Positions 46,201-57,684 of a stretch of DNA of 64,000 bases are shown here, in pieces (the first letter of the stretch is position 1; each line of letters begins with the position of its first letter). The stretch comes from Cyanophora paradoxa (taxonomy: Eukaryota > Glaucocystophyceae > Cyanophorales > Cyanophoraceae), in contig QPMI01000420.1 of the NCBI GenBank assembly GCA_004431415.1, forward strand, positions 248,001 to 312,000, in the 5' to 3' direction. Under the pieces are notes generated by a model. That model was not told the DNA's origin, did not search any database, and worked only from the letters and a program-made list of their open reading frames with translations. The position numbers and the translations under genes were made by a program.

Positions 46201-49200
46201 AGCCTCGCGCGGGTCGACGCGACCGACTGCGCGGCCCGTGGCGGGCCCGGCGGCGCCGTCCACGCTTCCCGCTGCAACCTCACGGCCGTCGACTCGGACA
46301 TGCGGCGCTCCCAGGCGGGCGGCCCCGCCGGCTCCGGCGGCGGCGTCCGCACCTTCTCGTCGCTTCGGGTGGAGCTCCGGCGCTGCGACCTCTCCGACAC
46401 GCAGGCCGAGCGCAACGGCGGCGCCGCGGCGCTGGAGGCGTCGTCTTTCGTGGTGGAGGACTGCGCGATGGACCGCGCGTCGAGCGCCCGCGGCTCGGGC
46501 GGCGCGCTGTTCGTCGACGTCGGAGAGGGCCGCGTGGAGCGCGTTTCCATGCGGGACGCCCGCGCGGGGGAGGGCCAGGGCGGCGGCGCGGCCCACTTCC
46601 GCGCCGCCTCCGTCGCGGTGGTCGGCTCGCCGATGACGGGCGCCAGCGCCGCCGCGGGATCCGGCGGGGCTGTCCTCGTGGAGGGCTGCGTGGCCAACTT
46701 CACGGCGGTTGACATGCGCGGCTCGCGGGCCCTGGGCCGGCCCGGCGCCGGCGGCGCCCTCAAAGCCATCAGCGCAGAGGTCACTCTTCAGGCCTGCAAC
46801 CTCTCCGACTCGCAGAGCCGCGGCGCGGGCGGCGCCGTCTCTGCGGACGCCTCTACCCTGACCGTTCTCGAGTGCGCTCCGCTCCGGATCCGTGGCCGCG
46901 TCGTCAGATCGAGCCCAGCCGAATGGCCGTCGCTGACCCGACGCGCCTCGCAGCTCGGCGCTGGACCGCGGCGTGAGCGCGGAGGACGGGGGCGGCTGCG
47001 CGCACGTCTCTGGCGGCTCGGGCCTCTTCTCGAACTGCTCCCTGGAGGACTGCCGCGCCCCCATCTCGTACGGGGGCGCCGTCTCGCTGCAGAACTCCCG
47101 CGGCCCGGTCGTCTTCCAGAACTGCTCGCTCCTCCGCGGGCGCTCGGGGCACGTCGGCGGGGCCGTCTACAGCGAGTCGTCGTCCCTCACGCTGCTCCGC
47201 TCGCCCGTCTCGCGCTCGTCGGCGTTCGCGGCCGGCGGCTGCGTGTACGCGTCGCAGTCGCAGCTGACGGTGGAGAACGCCGCGGCCGACGAGTGCACGG
47301 CGGCCAGCGGGGGCGGCTTCTTCCTCGACGGCGGTTCCGCCTCTCTGCTGTGCGTAAGTCTTACGAAGGACACGGCCACTGCGGGGGACGGCGGTGCGTG
47401 CTTTCCCAAAAAAGAAACGCGTGAATTAATTCTGGATCGCGATCGCGATCGTCGCCAACCCTCCTCAGGTGCGATCTACGCCACTTCGGCGTCCCTGCAT
47501 CTGGAGGCCTGCACGATCGAAATGTGCACTGCCGAGGGCAGCGGCGGCGATCTCTTCGTGCGCCATGCGCCCGCGTAGCCGCTCGCTCTCACTTCGAGCT
47601 CGCCTCACGCGGCCGCAGCTGACTGACACGGAGATCCGCGTTCTCAACTCCACCGTGCTGAACAATACGGCCAAGGTCGACGGCGGCGGGTGCGTCCGGC
47701 CGCGCTCGATCATTGCTGCGACCAGCGCGGCTGATCGCGATCTTCGACGTCGACGCCGTCGGCTCATTCGCTGCGCGCACGCACGCGCAGGCTCCGGGCC
47801 TCGGGCTTCTCGACGGCGCAGGGGGCGTGCCTCCTCCGCGCCGTGTCGGGGGCCGCCGCGCCGGCCACGCAGCACACGTCCCCGATGCGCATGAGCCTGC
47901 GCTCGCTCCTCCAGGAGCCCGCGCCCCCGAGCCCGGCCGCGTCGTCGTCCATGCCGACTTTCACCCGTCTCGTGCGGGTCGAGAACTCGGCCCTGCGCGG
48001 AAACGCGGCGGGCGGGGACGGCGGCTCGCTGTTCGTATCGGGGCCGATCTCCGCGGAGCTCGTCGGCGTGACGATCGCGTCGTCCTTCGCCTCCGGCCGC
48101 GGCGGCGGTGCGAGGATCTCTGGAATCCATGCGCACATTTTGAGCTTGCTTGCAATTGCCTGCAGGCATCTACGTCACGGCCGACTCCTTCTCGATGCTG
48201 GGGTCGACGATGACTGCGAACCGAGCGAGCGTCGGCGGCGCTGGATACGTGCGTAGATGTGCAATTATCTCTCCGATCCTCACGTGCACACAAACCAATT
48301 GCAATTATATATCTCACGCGTGCGGGTCTGTTCCAGATGGACTTGTCGAAGCCGACGGGCGAGCCGATGGACTGCTCGGCCGTCTCGCTCAACGGCACCG
48401 CCGTCCGCGGCAACGAGGCCGCCAAGGTGAGCTTGACAGGGCGTCTTTTGGAGGATGCGTTCATAAAGGCGGGCGCAGGGGGCGGCGTTCGTGGTGAAGG
48501 ACGCCGACCCGACGCGCTGCGCCGCCTTCGCCGACCCGCGCGCCTTCGACGGCAACGGCAACGGCAACCGCTCCATCGTCGCCGGTGCTGAAATGTTTGA
48601 AATGTTTGGTCGATCCCGAACTTTTGGTCGATCCCGAACTTCGAAGGCCCCGGGGCGATCGCGGTGCGGCTGCTGACGAACGAGACCAACCGCGCCTCGG
48701 GGGAGCTCCTCTCCTTCCACGTCGTCCTCACCGACAGCTTCGGCGCCAAGGCCCGCCCCGCCCCGCCCCGCCCCGCCCCGCCCCGCCCCGCCCCGCCCCG
48801 CCCCGCCTTGCCCGCTCGGCCACGCTTAAGCAAAGCTTTCTCGGCGAATCTATCTTTTCTGCCCCGTTCGAGACTTAGAAAGCCCCGTATTGTTATTTAT
48901 TGTCACTATCTCGTCGACTCGAGATTTAGAAAGCCCCGTATTGTTATTTATCGTCATTTATTAAAGCCCCTCGTCGAATTCATCTCGTCGACTCGCCAGG
49001 TGGTCGACTCGCCGACGGCCGTCTCGCTCGCGGCGGCGGACCCGGACGCCGTGTCGCTTCGGGGCGCGCTCTCCGCGACGACCCTTGACGGGGAGGCCAC
49101 CATCACCGCCCAGGTCACACCGCCCTTTCACTTTCGTTCAAATCAAAGAGCGACGCCGAGGCCGGATATATAATATCGATCGATTCAAACAACGCACAGT

Positions 49201-49997
49201 TGCCTAAATATAGAACACAACGCCGAATCTAAGCCGGCTCTGCCGCCTGCGCGCGGGCGCGCAGATCGTGGCGCAGCCGGGCGAGGCGCACGCGCTGCGG
49301 TTCACGGCGGACATCCCCTACCGCCCGGTCACCCTGGAGCTCCCCGTCCGGCTCCGCCCCTGCCTCAAGGGTCCGTAGCGGCCCGCGCTTAATCTTCTTC
49401 GGTCTGAAAACTTGAACTGATCGCGTCGGTCAGGCGAGGTGCAGCTGCCCAACACGCGCGTCTGCATGCGCTGCCCTGCGGGTGCCTTTGTTTGATTTCG
49501 TCCTTTGCTCAACACCTTCGCTGCTCACGTCAGAATCTTACCTTCCATCAACCAGGCACGTTCAGCATCCTGGAGAGCGGCTTCAAGGACCAGGAGTGCC
49601 GCCCCTGCAGCGACGTGCGCCCTTCGAATTTCTCTTTCCTCGAGCGCCAGCCGACCCCGACCGCCCCGCCCCGCCCCGTCCCGCCCCCGCAGGGCGCCGA
49701 GTGCCCGGGCGGCTCCGCCGTGTACCCCTCCCGGGGGTACCAGCGCGCCCCGTACGATTTCACCGTCATGCTGCCCTGCCAGGTTGAATTCGCCCCGCAG
49801 AATAAATTTACACTGAAGCTTTAAGCGATTCCGTTTAAGTTGAGCTCTCGCCGGCAGAACGACGCGTGCCTGGGAGGCCCGGAGGACCGGTGCGCGCCGG
49901 GGCACGAGGGCCCGCTCTGCACCATCTGCGCGGAGGGGCACGGCCGCCGCGACAAGTACGGGTGCGCGAGCTGCCCCGGCCGGGCCCTCAACGCCGT

Positions 49998-50028
<31 letters not shown>

Positions 50029-53000
50029 CCCCTCCTCCTTTTTCCCCCTCTACCCCCCCGGCTGACGAGGGCGCGCGGGCCGGCATCCGCCGTGCGGGGG
50101 CAGGCCCTGCTGGTCCTCACCTGCGTCGTCGCCCTTGTCGTCGTCGCTGGTGCGCTCCCGACGATCTGGATCCCCTTTAGATTTATGATTTGATTTTCTT
50201 CTGGTCGGCAGTGCTTGTGGCGTTCAACCTGCGCTCGCTGCGGCCGAACGCGACGAAGCGGCCCTCGCGCCTCACCACCATCACCAAGATCCTCTTCAGG
50301 TCACCCGGCGCCGCTAGAGCTAGAGCTTTATATATTATCACTAGAGCTCTCGGCCTATCGCTCCTATCTAATCTTCTAATCCCCGAATATATCGGCTCCT
50401 TCGAATTCGCGTCTCGCGGCCATCTATCTTAAGCTATCTTAAGCTTGAATCTCACTAATTATAACCCCTCCCCGGCGCGCAGCTACATCCAGCTGCTCTC
50501 TGTGGCGCGGGACTTCAACCTGCGCTGGCCCTCCGAGCTCCGCGCCGTCTTCCTCGTCCAGACCATCATCGCCTCCCCCGCCGACATGATCGTCTCCGTG
50601 CGTAAAGAGCCCGATCAGACATCGACGTCTCGAGAGGGCGTGAAAAGGGGCGAAATCTCAGTACGGAGAGCTGACGGGCCCGCGTGTCCGCCCGCCCCGG
50701 CCCCTCCCGGCCCCCCGCGCAGTTCGAGTGCTTCATGGAGTCGCGCGTCTCCCGCTCCGCCTTCCTCTCCCGCGTCTTCGGGTGCGCCCGCCGCCCCCGG
50801 CCGGCCGGCCCCGGCCCCGGCCCCGCCGCGTTAGCGTTCACGTCAGGAGAATCGCGGATAATCGCAAAAAGGAAATACTAGTACTACCTAGGCTTCCCGC
50901 TCCTCGTCCAGACTTTCTAGCGCCTCTTCCCGGATCCGGGAGATTTTTTCCGGATCCGTCGTCCCGTCGCTGACGTTGCGGCGGCGGGGGCCGGCGCACG
51001 CGCAGGTACACGCTCCTCCCGCTCATCGCCGTCGCCGCACCCGCCCTCGTCTTCGCCCTCGCCTACGCCTACCACCGGTCCGCAAAGACAAGAGGATTCG
51101 CTCACAGTCGTTCGAGTCCTAGCAGTCGTCAACGAGCCTGCAAATCTTCTCTTGAGCTTCTCTCATTTAAAGCTGGCGCGTTTTGCGCAGGGCGAACCGA
51201 CCTGAGTCCCTCCCGCGCCGCGCCGCGCGCTCCTTCCGTCGCCTCCGGATCCGCGGCGCCGGCGGCCGCGCCCGCGTGGGCCCCGAGGCGGATGCCGGGG
51301 CCGACGATCGCGATGCGCCCTCGCCGGCCCAGCCGGCTCCAGACCCGGAGGATGAGGAGGAGGAGGACGAGGAGGAGGCGGGGGAGGAGCGGGAGGCGCC
51401 GCGCGCGTCGCGATCGGCGTGGACGGCGTCGAACGTTAATTACTCTTCGGACTCGCGGCCGGCCTCGCGCGGCTCTGGGTCCGGTTCCGGCTCCAACTCT
51501 GTGCGGGGCTCCGCCGCCCTCGCCCTCGCCCTCGCCGCCGGCAAGCAGCGCGAGGCCGGGGCGGCGGCGCCGGCGCGGGCGCCGGCCTCGCAATCGGACC
51601 CGCCGCCGGCCCTCGCCTTTGCGTTTCCGGAGCAATTTCCCCTCGAGTTCGACGTGGCGGTGCTCGACGCGTCGACCGCGCGGCCCGCCGTCGTCAGGTG
51701 CGCACGCGCTCGCCTCCGATCCGTCGCGATCGGCGCCCGCCGTGGCGAGGACGGCCTCTGACCGCCGCGGCGCCGCGGCGCCCGCGCCAGCCTCGGCGGC
51801 GACTCGCCCAGTGGCTCGACTCGATCGCGAGGCTCGCGGTCGCGATCGCGGTCCGCGTCGACCCCCGAGGCGCGCGCGCCCGACCCGACCCGCCGAAATC
51901 TCGAAATTCGGGAAGGTCGGCGCCCTCGATCCTCACGCCCAGCGCAGCTCGCCTCGATCCTCTTCGCGCCGTCCTCCGGCGCGGACCTGCCCGCCACCGC
52001 CCCGCCCCTGCCCCTGAACGCCCGCGCGGGCCCCGTTGACGTCCCGCTCCTCGTCTCGCCGCCCTCCTCCTCCCGCTCGCCGCGGCCCTCCTCGCTCGCC
52101 CCCGGCTCGAGCCTCCTCGCGCCCTACAGCAGCGCCGCCGGCTACGATCGCGAGCCGCCCAAGCCCCGGCGCGGCTCGGCGCCCTTCTCCTCCCCCTCCC
52201 TCTCAGAGTCGGCGCTGAGCGGCCGCGGACGGCCGCCGGCGCGGCGCGCGCTCGGGTCGCCCTCCGCCTCCGCCAGCGCCCCGGATGGCGACCTCGGCAT
52301 CGGCCCCGGCCTCGCCGCCACGCTGACTCACGACGCCGACGCCGCCTCCCGCTCCCACCGCAACCTCGAGGTCTTTTTACATATAATGTTTTCTGATTTG
52401 TTTAACGTGTTTGTTTAACGGTCTTTTTATAATTGCGCATCCATCTTCCTTTATCTCTCTGGTTTCTATAGCTAATTATAGTTTAGGACCTGCTCTCGGA
52501 CGAGGGGGAGACGGCGACGGCGGTGGCAGACGCCGCGGGCGATCGCGAGGCCGGCGGGCAGCTGCAGGACGGCGGCCGCGGGGCATACCTATTCGATCTC
52601 TTCGTCCTATCCAGGTCCGATGGATTCACTTAATCGTACAGATGAAAAGCATCGGTTATATCAATTCTAGGACGAAATCGGGTCTTGTTTCGTGTGTTTA
52701 GCGCTCGGGGGACCTCTATACATCTTTATATACTTGTCTTCGATCCCGTTAACGTTCCTCTGACGTGTACGCGCGGTGGCGGGCAGCGTTGTTGGCCTCT
52801 TCCTCGTGCACCCCATCGTCTCCCGGCAGGCCCGCCCCGCCCCGGCCCCTCCCGCTGCGCCCCCCGCTGCGCCCCGCCCGGCCCGGCCCGATCTCGGCGG
52901 CACGCGCAGGTCTTCATGATCTTCGCGTGCACGAACGTCGGGCGGAACTCGCTGCTCGACCAGGACATGTGCGGCGGGGATCAAAGGGATCGCCTAAAGC

Positions 53001-55666
53001 GGCGAGGAGATCTAGAGATAGCGGGGGGCGGTCTAGAGTTGATAAGAACATCTCTAATTTATAAGCCACACCTAAGCCACCTGAGGCTATAGCTATCTCT
53101 CCTCGACCAGGACATCTGCTGCGGCCGCTCGGATCAGAGCTCAAGCCTAGCCTAGCCTAGCCTAGCCTTCCTCGCGATCATCGATTGATAACTAATAGTT
53201 GCGATTGCGTCCCATCCAACCACTCCCGCGCGGGCGCGCAGGCGGGTGGGGTGCTGGGGCGCGGAGCACGCGCTCTGGAGCGCGACGCTGGGCCTCGGCG
53301 GCGTCCTCCTCTTCGTCGTCGGCATCCCCTTCGCCGGCCTCGCCCTCCTGGCCCGCCCCCGCCCCCGGCCCCGGCCCCGGCCCCGCCCCCGATCGCGAGG
53401 GGAGAGGCTAGAAGCTTAAGCTCCGCACTAGCTTTGGAAATGAGGCGCGCAGAGAATTTAAAGAATAAGGGGCGATCGGCGGCTCCGAGCGTCGCGCGCT
53501 GACCGGCCGCCCGCCCGCGCCCGGCGCCGCAGACGGCGAACCGGGGCCGCCTGGCGGAGCGGCGCGTGCTCCTCCGCTACGGCTTCCTCCTCCGCGGCTA
53601 CCGCCGCCGCCGCTTCTTTTGGGAGGCCGTGCGCCCCTCGAATCTATTTACGAACTTCTCTAGAAGCCTTTTGTAATTTATTGGCATCTTGTGCGCGATG
53701 CTTTAATCTATAGTTGTAAGCCCTTTCATTATCGATCCTTCCTGACAGCCGTCGATACACGAATCCGCCTAACGCTTCTCCATAATGCTTTTTGTAATTT
53801 ATATTATCGCGTATGCAGGTGGTGGTGCTGCGGAAGCTGGCCTTCGTCTTCGTGGCCTCCTTCTTCTCGTCGCGCCCCGTCGTCCAGGGCCTCCTCGGCA
53901 CCGGCATCCTCGTCGCCGGTGCGCCCTCCAGCTCTGATTCGAAGCGGGCCGATCCTAGCGCCGCGAAGTCTATATATTAGCGCTTCTCAATTATTACGTT
54001 GAATTTCCCATGTATATTGAAGCCGATTCGTTGCTTCGCTAATATTTATATACGAACATCGCCGGCGCCGCCCGCCGCCGCGCCGCCGCGGCCACCGGCC
54101 CGAGCTCGAAGCGGATCGATCGCCCGCGAAATTGCGAGACGACTATATATCCTCGCTACACGAAGCCTACCAGCGCTTCGCGACCATAACTCTTAATTCA
54201 AATCCGAGGCACTTTAAATTTCCCGATTTATAATTACGAGCATCGCCGGCGCCGATTTCGATCCCGATGCCGATCGAAACGTGCACGTGACGGCGGCCGG
54301 GGCCGGCAGCGCTGATCCTGAACATCGTGATGCGGCCGTACTCGCTCGAGCTCCTGAACGTCCTCGACTCGGCCGCGCTCCTCGCCTCCGCCCTCACGGT
54401 CGGCCCTCGCCCGCCCCCTCACTCGCCCCGCGGCCGCTGACGCCGGGCGCCTGTGCCTGCGCCCGCGGGACAGCTGTACGCGGGGCTCTTCTTTTACTCG
54501 CAGGAGGTCGCCGGCGCCGACTCCGCCGCCGTCACCGTCATCCTCGTGCGCCCGCGACGAATCCGATCGAATCGAGCCAATTAGATACAGAGCTAGCGCT
54601 AGATCTAGAGCTGAACATGAAGTCAGGACCGCGCGCGCGCCTCCCTCTCACCCGCGCGCCCCCGGCCCGTCCGCCCCCGCCCCCGCAGCTGGGCATCAAC
54701 GTGGTCTTCTGCGCCTTCTGGGTCGCCTGCCTCGCCTACGAGCTCCACAAGAAGGCCAAGCAGCAGGTCCGCCCGCGCTCTGCTCTAGATTCAGATCTTT
54801 GCCAAAAACAAATTAAGAGTGAAAAGTGGGCGTTGCGATGAGAAGACGTCTTTCCCGGGGGCTGCCCTTCCCGCCGGGTCACTATGTATCGCCCTGCCGT
54901 GTTTCGAATTCCGGAGTTTTAAGTGGCGCCTCTGGATCTGCGACATCGATATCGCCGCCGCGAATGCGGTTTTCGGATCCTGCGCCGATCGTGCGTGCAC
55001 GTGGCCGGGCGCGGCGCCGGAGCTGAGTTATAAAAGTGGCGCCTCTGTGTCTCCGATGTCGATATCGATATCGCCGCTGCGAATTCGAATGCGGTTTTCG
55101 GATCGGTTTTCGAATGGGTCATGATCATTCGCGGCAGTTCCCGGACGCGCCGGTGCTGCTCTTCGCCGACGCCGTCGGCCGCCGCCTCTCCGCCATCTCG
55201 TGCGCCGCCCTTCTCGTGCAGTGCTGGTGCTATCACTAGTGTAGTTCTCTTTGTCTCTGACGGGGGCCTCGCGATCGCGGCTAGGTACGTGCGGGACTGG
55301 CTGGCGGCGACGGACGACAACGACAACGAGATCGAGGTCAAGGGCGACGCGGGCTCGCCGCCCCCCGCCGCGGCGCCGCCGGCGATCGCGAGCCCCCTGG
55401 GCCTGCCATATGCATCCAAGCCCCGCCCGACGGTGCAGGGCAAGGGCAACGCCGCGAATTCGAAGGCCGCCGCCCACGGCGACGCCGACGCCGGCGCCGC
55501 GGACGCGGACGCGGACGCGCATGGGCACGGGCACGTCGCGGGCGCCGTCGTCGCCGAACTCGACGCGTGCAGCGAGGCCCATCTGCGCGTGCGCGCGCCG
55601 CCGCCGCGGGGCGCCGGCGCCGGCGCTGCTCCGGCGGAGATCGTCGACCTGCGGCTGCAGGCCTAG
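37285..55666 (+). CDS. Giant CUB/EGF/PMP beta-helix/ephrin-receptor-like multi-pass membrane protein
   Basis: Probably a cell-surface receptor or adhesin. The first exon (to 37,542) contains a hydrophobic signal-like run LAALVVIVQLQVFTGIELAA. Two CUB-like domains follow: CAWTFEAPAGVTT, IDLESPGDSLVFVDI (37,880-38,310) and CRWVIDVTRTAGG, TSRTRLLVVYTSTLNSTMRF (38,950-39,320). Then an EGF-like loop CINGQCVNGTCACNANFTG (39,398), a Cys-rich block DGCDCGCGLHDPDC (39,600) and GTDVIWCTQYPCDNG (39,963). From about 40,000 to 48,450 there are dozens of PMP-type beta-helix repeats (SNRAVTNGGGV, NYAEENGGGLFISG, GNTAGRGGGAL). An ephrin-receptor-like segment has VCMRCPAGTFSILESGF and CAPGHEGPLCTICAEGHGR (49,460-49,980). 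Transmembrane helices are at ALLVLTCVVALVVVA (50,103), LLPLIAVAAPALVFALAYAY (51,010) and in 53,240-54,770. A long acidic/Ser-rich loop lies at 51,190-52,600. Stop 55,664-55,666. Exon joins beyond those checked are inferred. Confidence 0.8.
38466..38939 (+). repeat. 474-bp C-rich intron
   Basis: The donor GTGCCG (after codon phase 1) and acceptor ATCAG join HG to GAGYPVVTGG in the second CUB-like domain. The intron is almost all C and T, with C runs of 14-20 at 38,593-38,612 and 38,646-38,665. On the minus strand it is G-rich and could form quadruplexes. Confidence 0.75.
48752..49001 (+). other. GC-AG intron with a (CCCCG)n pentanucleotide run
   Basis: FGAK at the left and VVDSPTAVSLAAADPD at the right join in phase only if the intron begins GCCCGC and ends CGCCAG. 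The (CCCCG)n run spans about 48,753-48,807. No GT donor in the vicinity keeps the frame. Confidence 0.6.
50001..50027 (+). repeat. C27 homopolymer in an intron
   Basis: Starts five bases after the donor GTGCG of intron 49,996-50,102. The intron separates the Cys-rich extracellular segment from the first transmembrane helix. Confidence 0.9.
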
Positions 55667-56692
55667 GGTCCTGGCCATATATATGCATGGGGCGTACACG
55701 TACACGCACCTGCCGATCGCGAGGGCCAGGGTCTCCCGAGTCCGCCCAGCGGGGCCGGGCCGAGGGGCCGGGCCATGGCCAACGTGGTCTTCCGCGCCTT
55801 CTGGGTCGCATGCCTGTTGTCGACGAATTCAAACGCCGAGCAGCCTGTTCTCGGCGAATTAACTATTTCTTTGCAATTGTGCAGTACTAGTAGTCTAGTA
55901 CTAGTACTAGTACTAGTCTCGTTAGCCAGCACGTGCACCGACATACAGCATACGGCTTCTAAATGCATTCATGCTAGTACTAGTATTGCTTTACGTCTTC
56001 AAATCGTGTCTTGTCGTATGCCTAATGCGCGGAGTCAAATTTTGCTGTGCTGTCTAGCCCCGCCCAGAGAGCTTTTGCTCCCCCATGGCCATTCCCCCAG
56101 GAACTCTTTTGCTGTACATGCGTGAGTCTCACTCTAGATGTGAAATTTGCCAGGCTTGCCAGAGTATATGCATAAGTACCTGTGAGAGCGATATCAGTCG
56201 CTATCAGTCTCCGGCTGATAATAGCCTGATTTTATGTCGAGTCATTGTGCCACGGTGTCGACACTGACTCGACAGTATAACTCGACACTGATCATGATTC
56301 GAATTCGGCGTTGACGACACCATGACGACAGGCATCGAGTCGGACACTCAGGAGCTCGAGTGGACACTGGACAGCAGTGTCACAGCACTAGTGTCTAATT
56401 TCAACAACCCAGCACAAAAGCAAGAATTAAATAGGATTAATGGGAGAGTCTGGGGTCTAGATGTAGACCTACCCGTACTAGGCTAGCCTAATAGCTATAG
56501 CAATAGATTTGGATTCTTGGAGATTCGAATTCTAGCTATATATAGATCTGGAGATCTAGACTGGCATCTGGACTGCCGCAGCTAGGGTTGACGCTTCACA
56601 CGAAGTTTCGCACTGGCATGTATACGTACATATGCATGTACATATGCACGTGTGGTTATAATTATATATGTGGGCCTTTGTGAAGCGTTGAG
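52967..56692. repeat. ~3.7-kb direct duplication, copy 1
   Basis: From ATGTGCGGCGGGGATCAAAG the sequence recurs at 60,277 with an offset of 7,307-7,310. The copy begins at the donor site of the intron after NSLLDQDM of the giant gene and covers its membrane exons, its tail and ~1 kb downstream. Differences seen are 1-2-base length changes in G/C runs (53,365-53,395, 54,297-54,303, 55,720-55,727). Confidence 0.97.
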
Positions 56693-57083
56693 CTCTCGAG
56701 CTTGCCCCTTCGCTGTCAATGCATTGTTAACCCTCGGAGGTTGCATGAGTCACGCGTCGCGGAGGTTTGGGTGTTATATTGCGATCAGGTACACGCTGCA
56801 CTAACAGGGGGGCTAGCACTAACCGACGCGGGAGTAACAGCCGGTGTACCCCTCGGGGGCCTCCCGGCCTCTAACGATGCTCAGGCTCTAACTGAATGCT
56901 GTACCCCCGCTGTTACTGCCCGAACCTTCCGAACTTGCGTAATTCGGCCTCGCCCTGTACCCAGTGGCTGGTGTCGTCCATCCATTCGCGTACCTCCCTC
57001 TGACGCTTGAGTGACTCACGCTGCTCGGGGTAGGGGAGGGGGGCCTTCGAGGCGGGGTGGGGAAGGGGGTACGGTGGCAAAAT
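55667..57083. other. 3' flank of the giant gene and spacer
   Basis: No gene is supported. A frame at 55,775 (NVVFRAFWVACLLST) resembles NVVFCAFWVACLAYE in the last membrane exon of the giant gene, so it is a relic duplicate of that exon. (TACTAG)n lies at 55,884-55,918. Between 56,225 and 56,400 CGACACTG/CAGTGTC(G) blocks recur in both orientations. The segment 56,935-57,000 codes a fragment similar to the C-terminal exon of the paralogue at 57.7 kb. Confidence 0.55.
56828..56921. other. Inverted repeat downstream of the minus-strand gene
   Basis: GGGAGTAACAGCCGG near 56,829 pairs with CCGCTGTTACTGCCC near 56,906 across a ~60-base loop. It lies just past the 3' end of the minus-strand paralogue, so a role in 3'-end formation is possible. 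Confidence 0.5.
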
Positions 57084-57650
57084 TCAGCCACTCGGGGGTA
57101 TGCCGAATTCGCCGTGAACGATCCTCTGCGGTGTGAAATACCGGTCGCTGCTCACGGCCAAGTGGAAGAACGCGCTCCTGAGCCCGGAGAGGAAGCGTGG
57201 TTGCATGAATGGCTGCTGGAGGGACTCGTCGCGCCAGGGGGCTACGAAATCAATGATACGCTGCTGTACCTGCGCGGGCAGGGCAAGGATCTGGCTCTTG
57301 CGGTTCGCAAAGGCCGTCCACAGCGCTTGCAGGTCGGCCCAATCGCCGTTCAGATCCCTGCGTTCGCGCCTCAGGTACGATCTCGGGTTCTCTGTCATAC
57401 CCATCAAGCCCGCGGCCCTGATCATCTCCCTGTCCGGGAGCTCTCGCTCGTCGTGGAATTCGTCTCTAATCCAGCGCACAAGGTAGAGCACGCGCTCCAT
57501 GAAGTTCTCCGCCGGCGAGCCGCCCCCTGAGGACGTGCGCCTCCCCTCCAGCACTGCGTTCGCATCCTCCAAGTCCACGTTCCGCTGTCGAATCTCCCCG
57601 TCCAGGTCGCCGTTGTTGTACAGCACGTCGGACTCGCGTGTTCGCGCCAT
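57084..57650 (-). CDS. Unknown protein, island paralogue 1
   Basis: An uninterrupted 188-codon frame from ATG 57648-57650 to TGA 57084. The family is not recognised. It is paralogous to the gene just upstream on the same strand: both contain 'L.RW......' near the middle, and 'ILxxLPxxxxxxIxxxxxxxxD...LSxLRSA.........Y....PQ' in the last third (here ILALPAQVQQRIIDFVAPWR, FLSGLRSAFFHLAVSSDRYF). The helical, charged composition suggests a soluble intracellular protein. Downstream of the stop (57,030-56,935) a segment reads REVREWMDDTSHW and GEAELRK, which is similar to sequence downstream of the paralogue, so a spliced C-terminal exon may be missing from this model. Confidence 0.6.
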   Translation of the reverse strand: MARTRESDVLYNNGDLDGEIRQRNVDLEDANAVLEGRRTSSGGGSPAENFMERVLYLVRWIRDEFHDERELPDREMIRAAGLMGMTENPRSYLRRERRDLNGDWADLQALWTAFANRKSQILALPAQVQQRIIDFVAPWRDESLQQPFMQPRFLSGLRSAFFHLAVSSDRYFTPQRIVHGEFGIPPSG

Positions 57651-57684
57651 GCTCGCGGCTCGGTGAGAATTTATACCTGTACCC

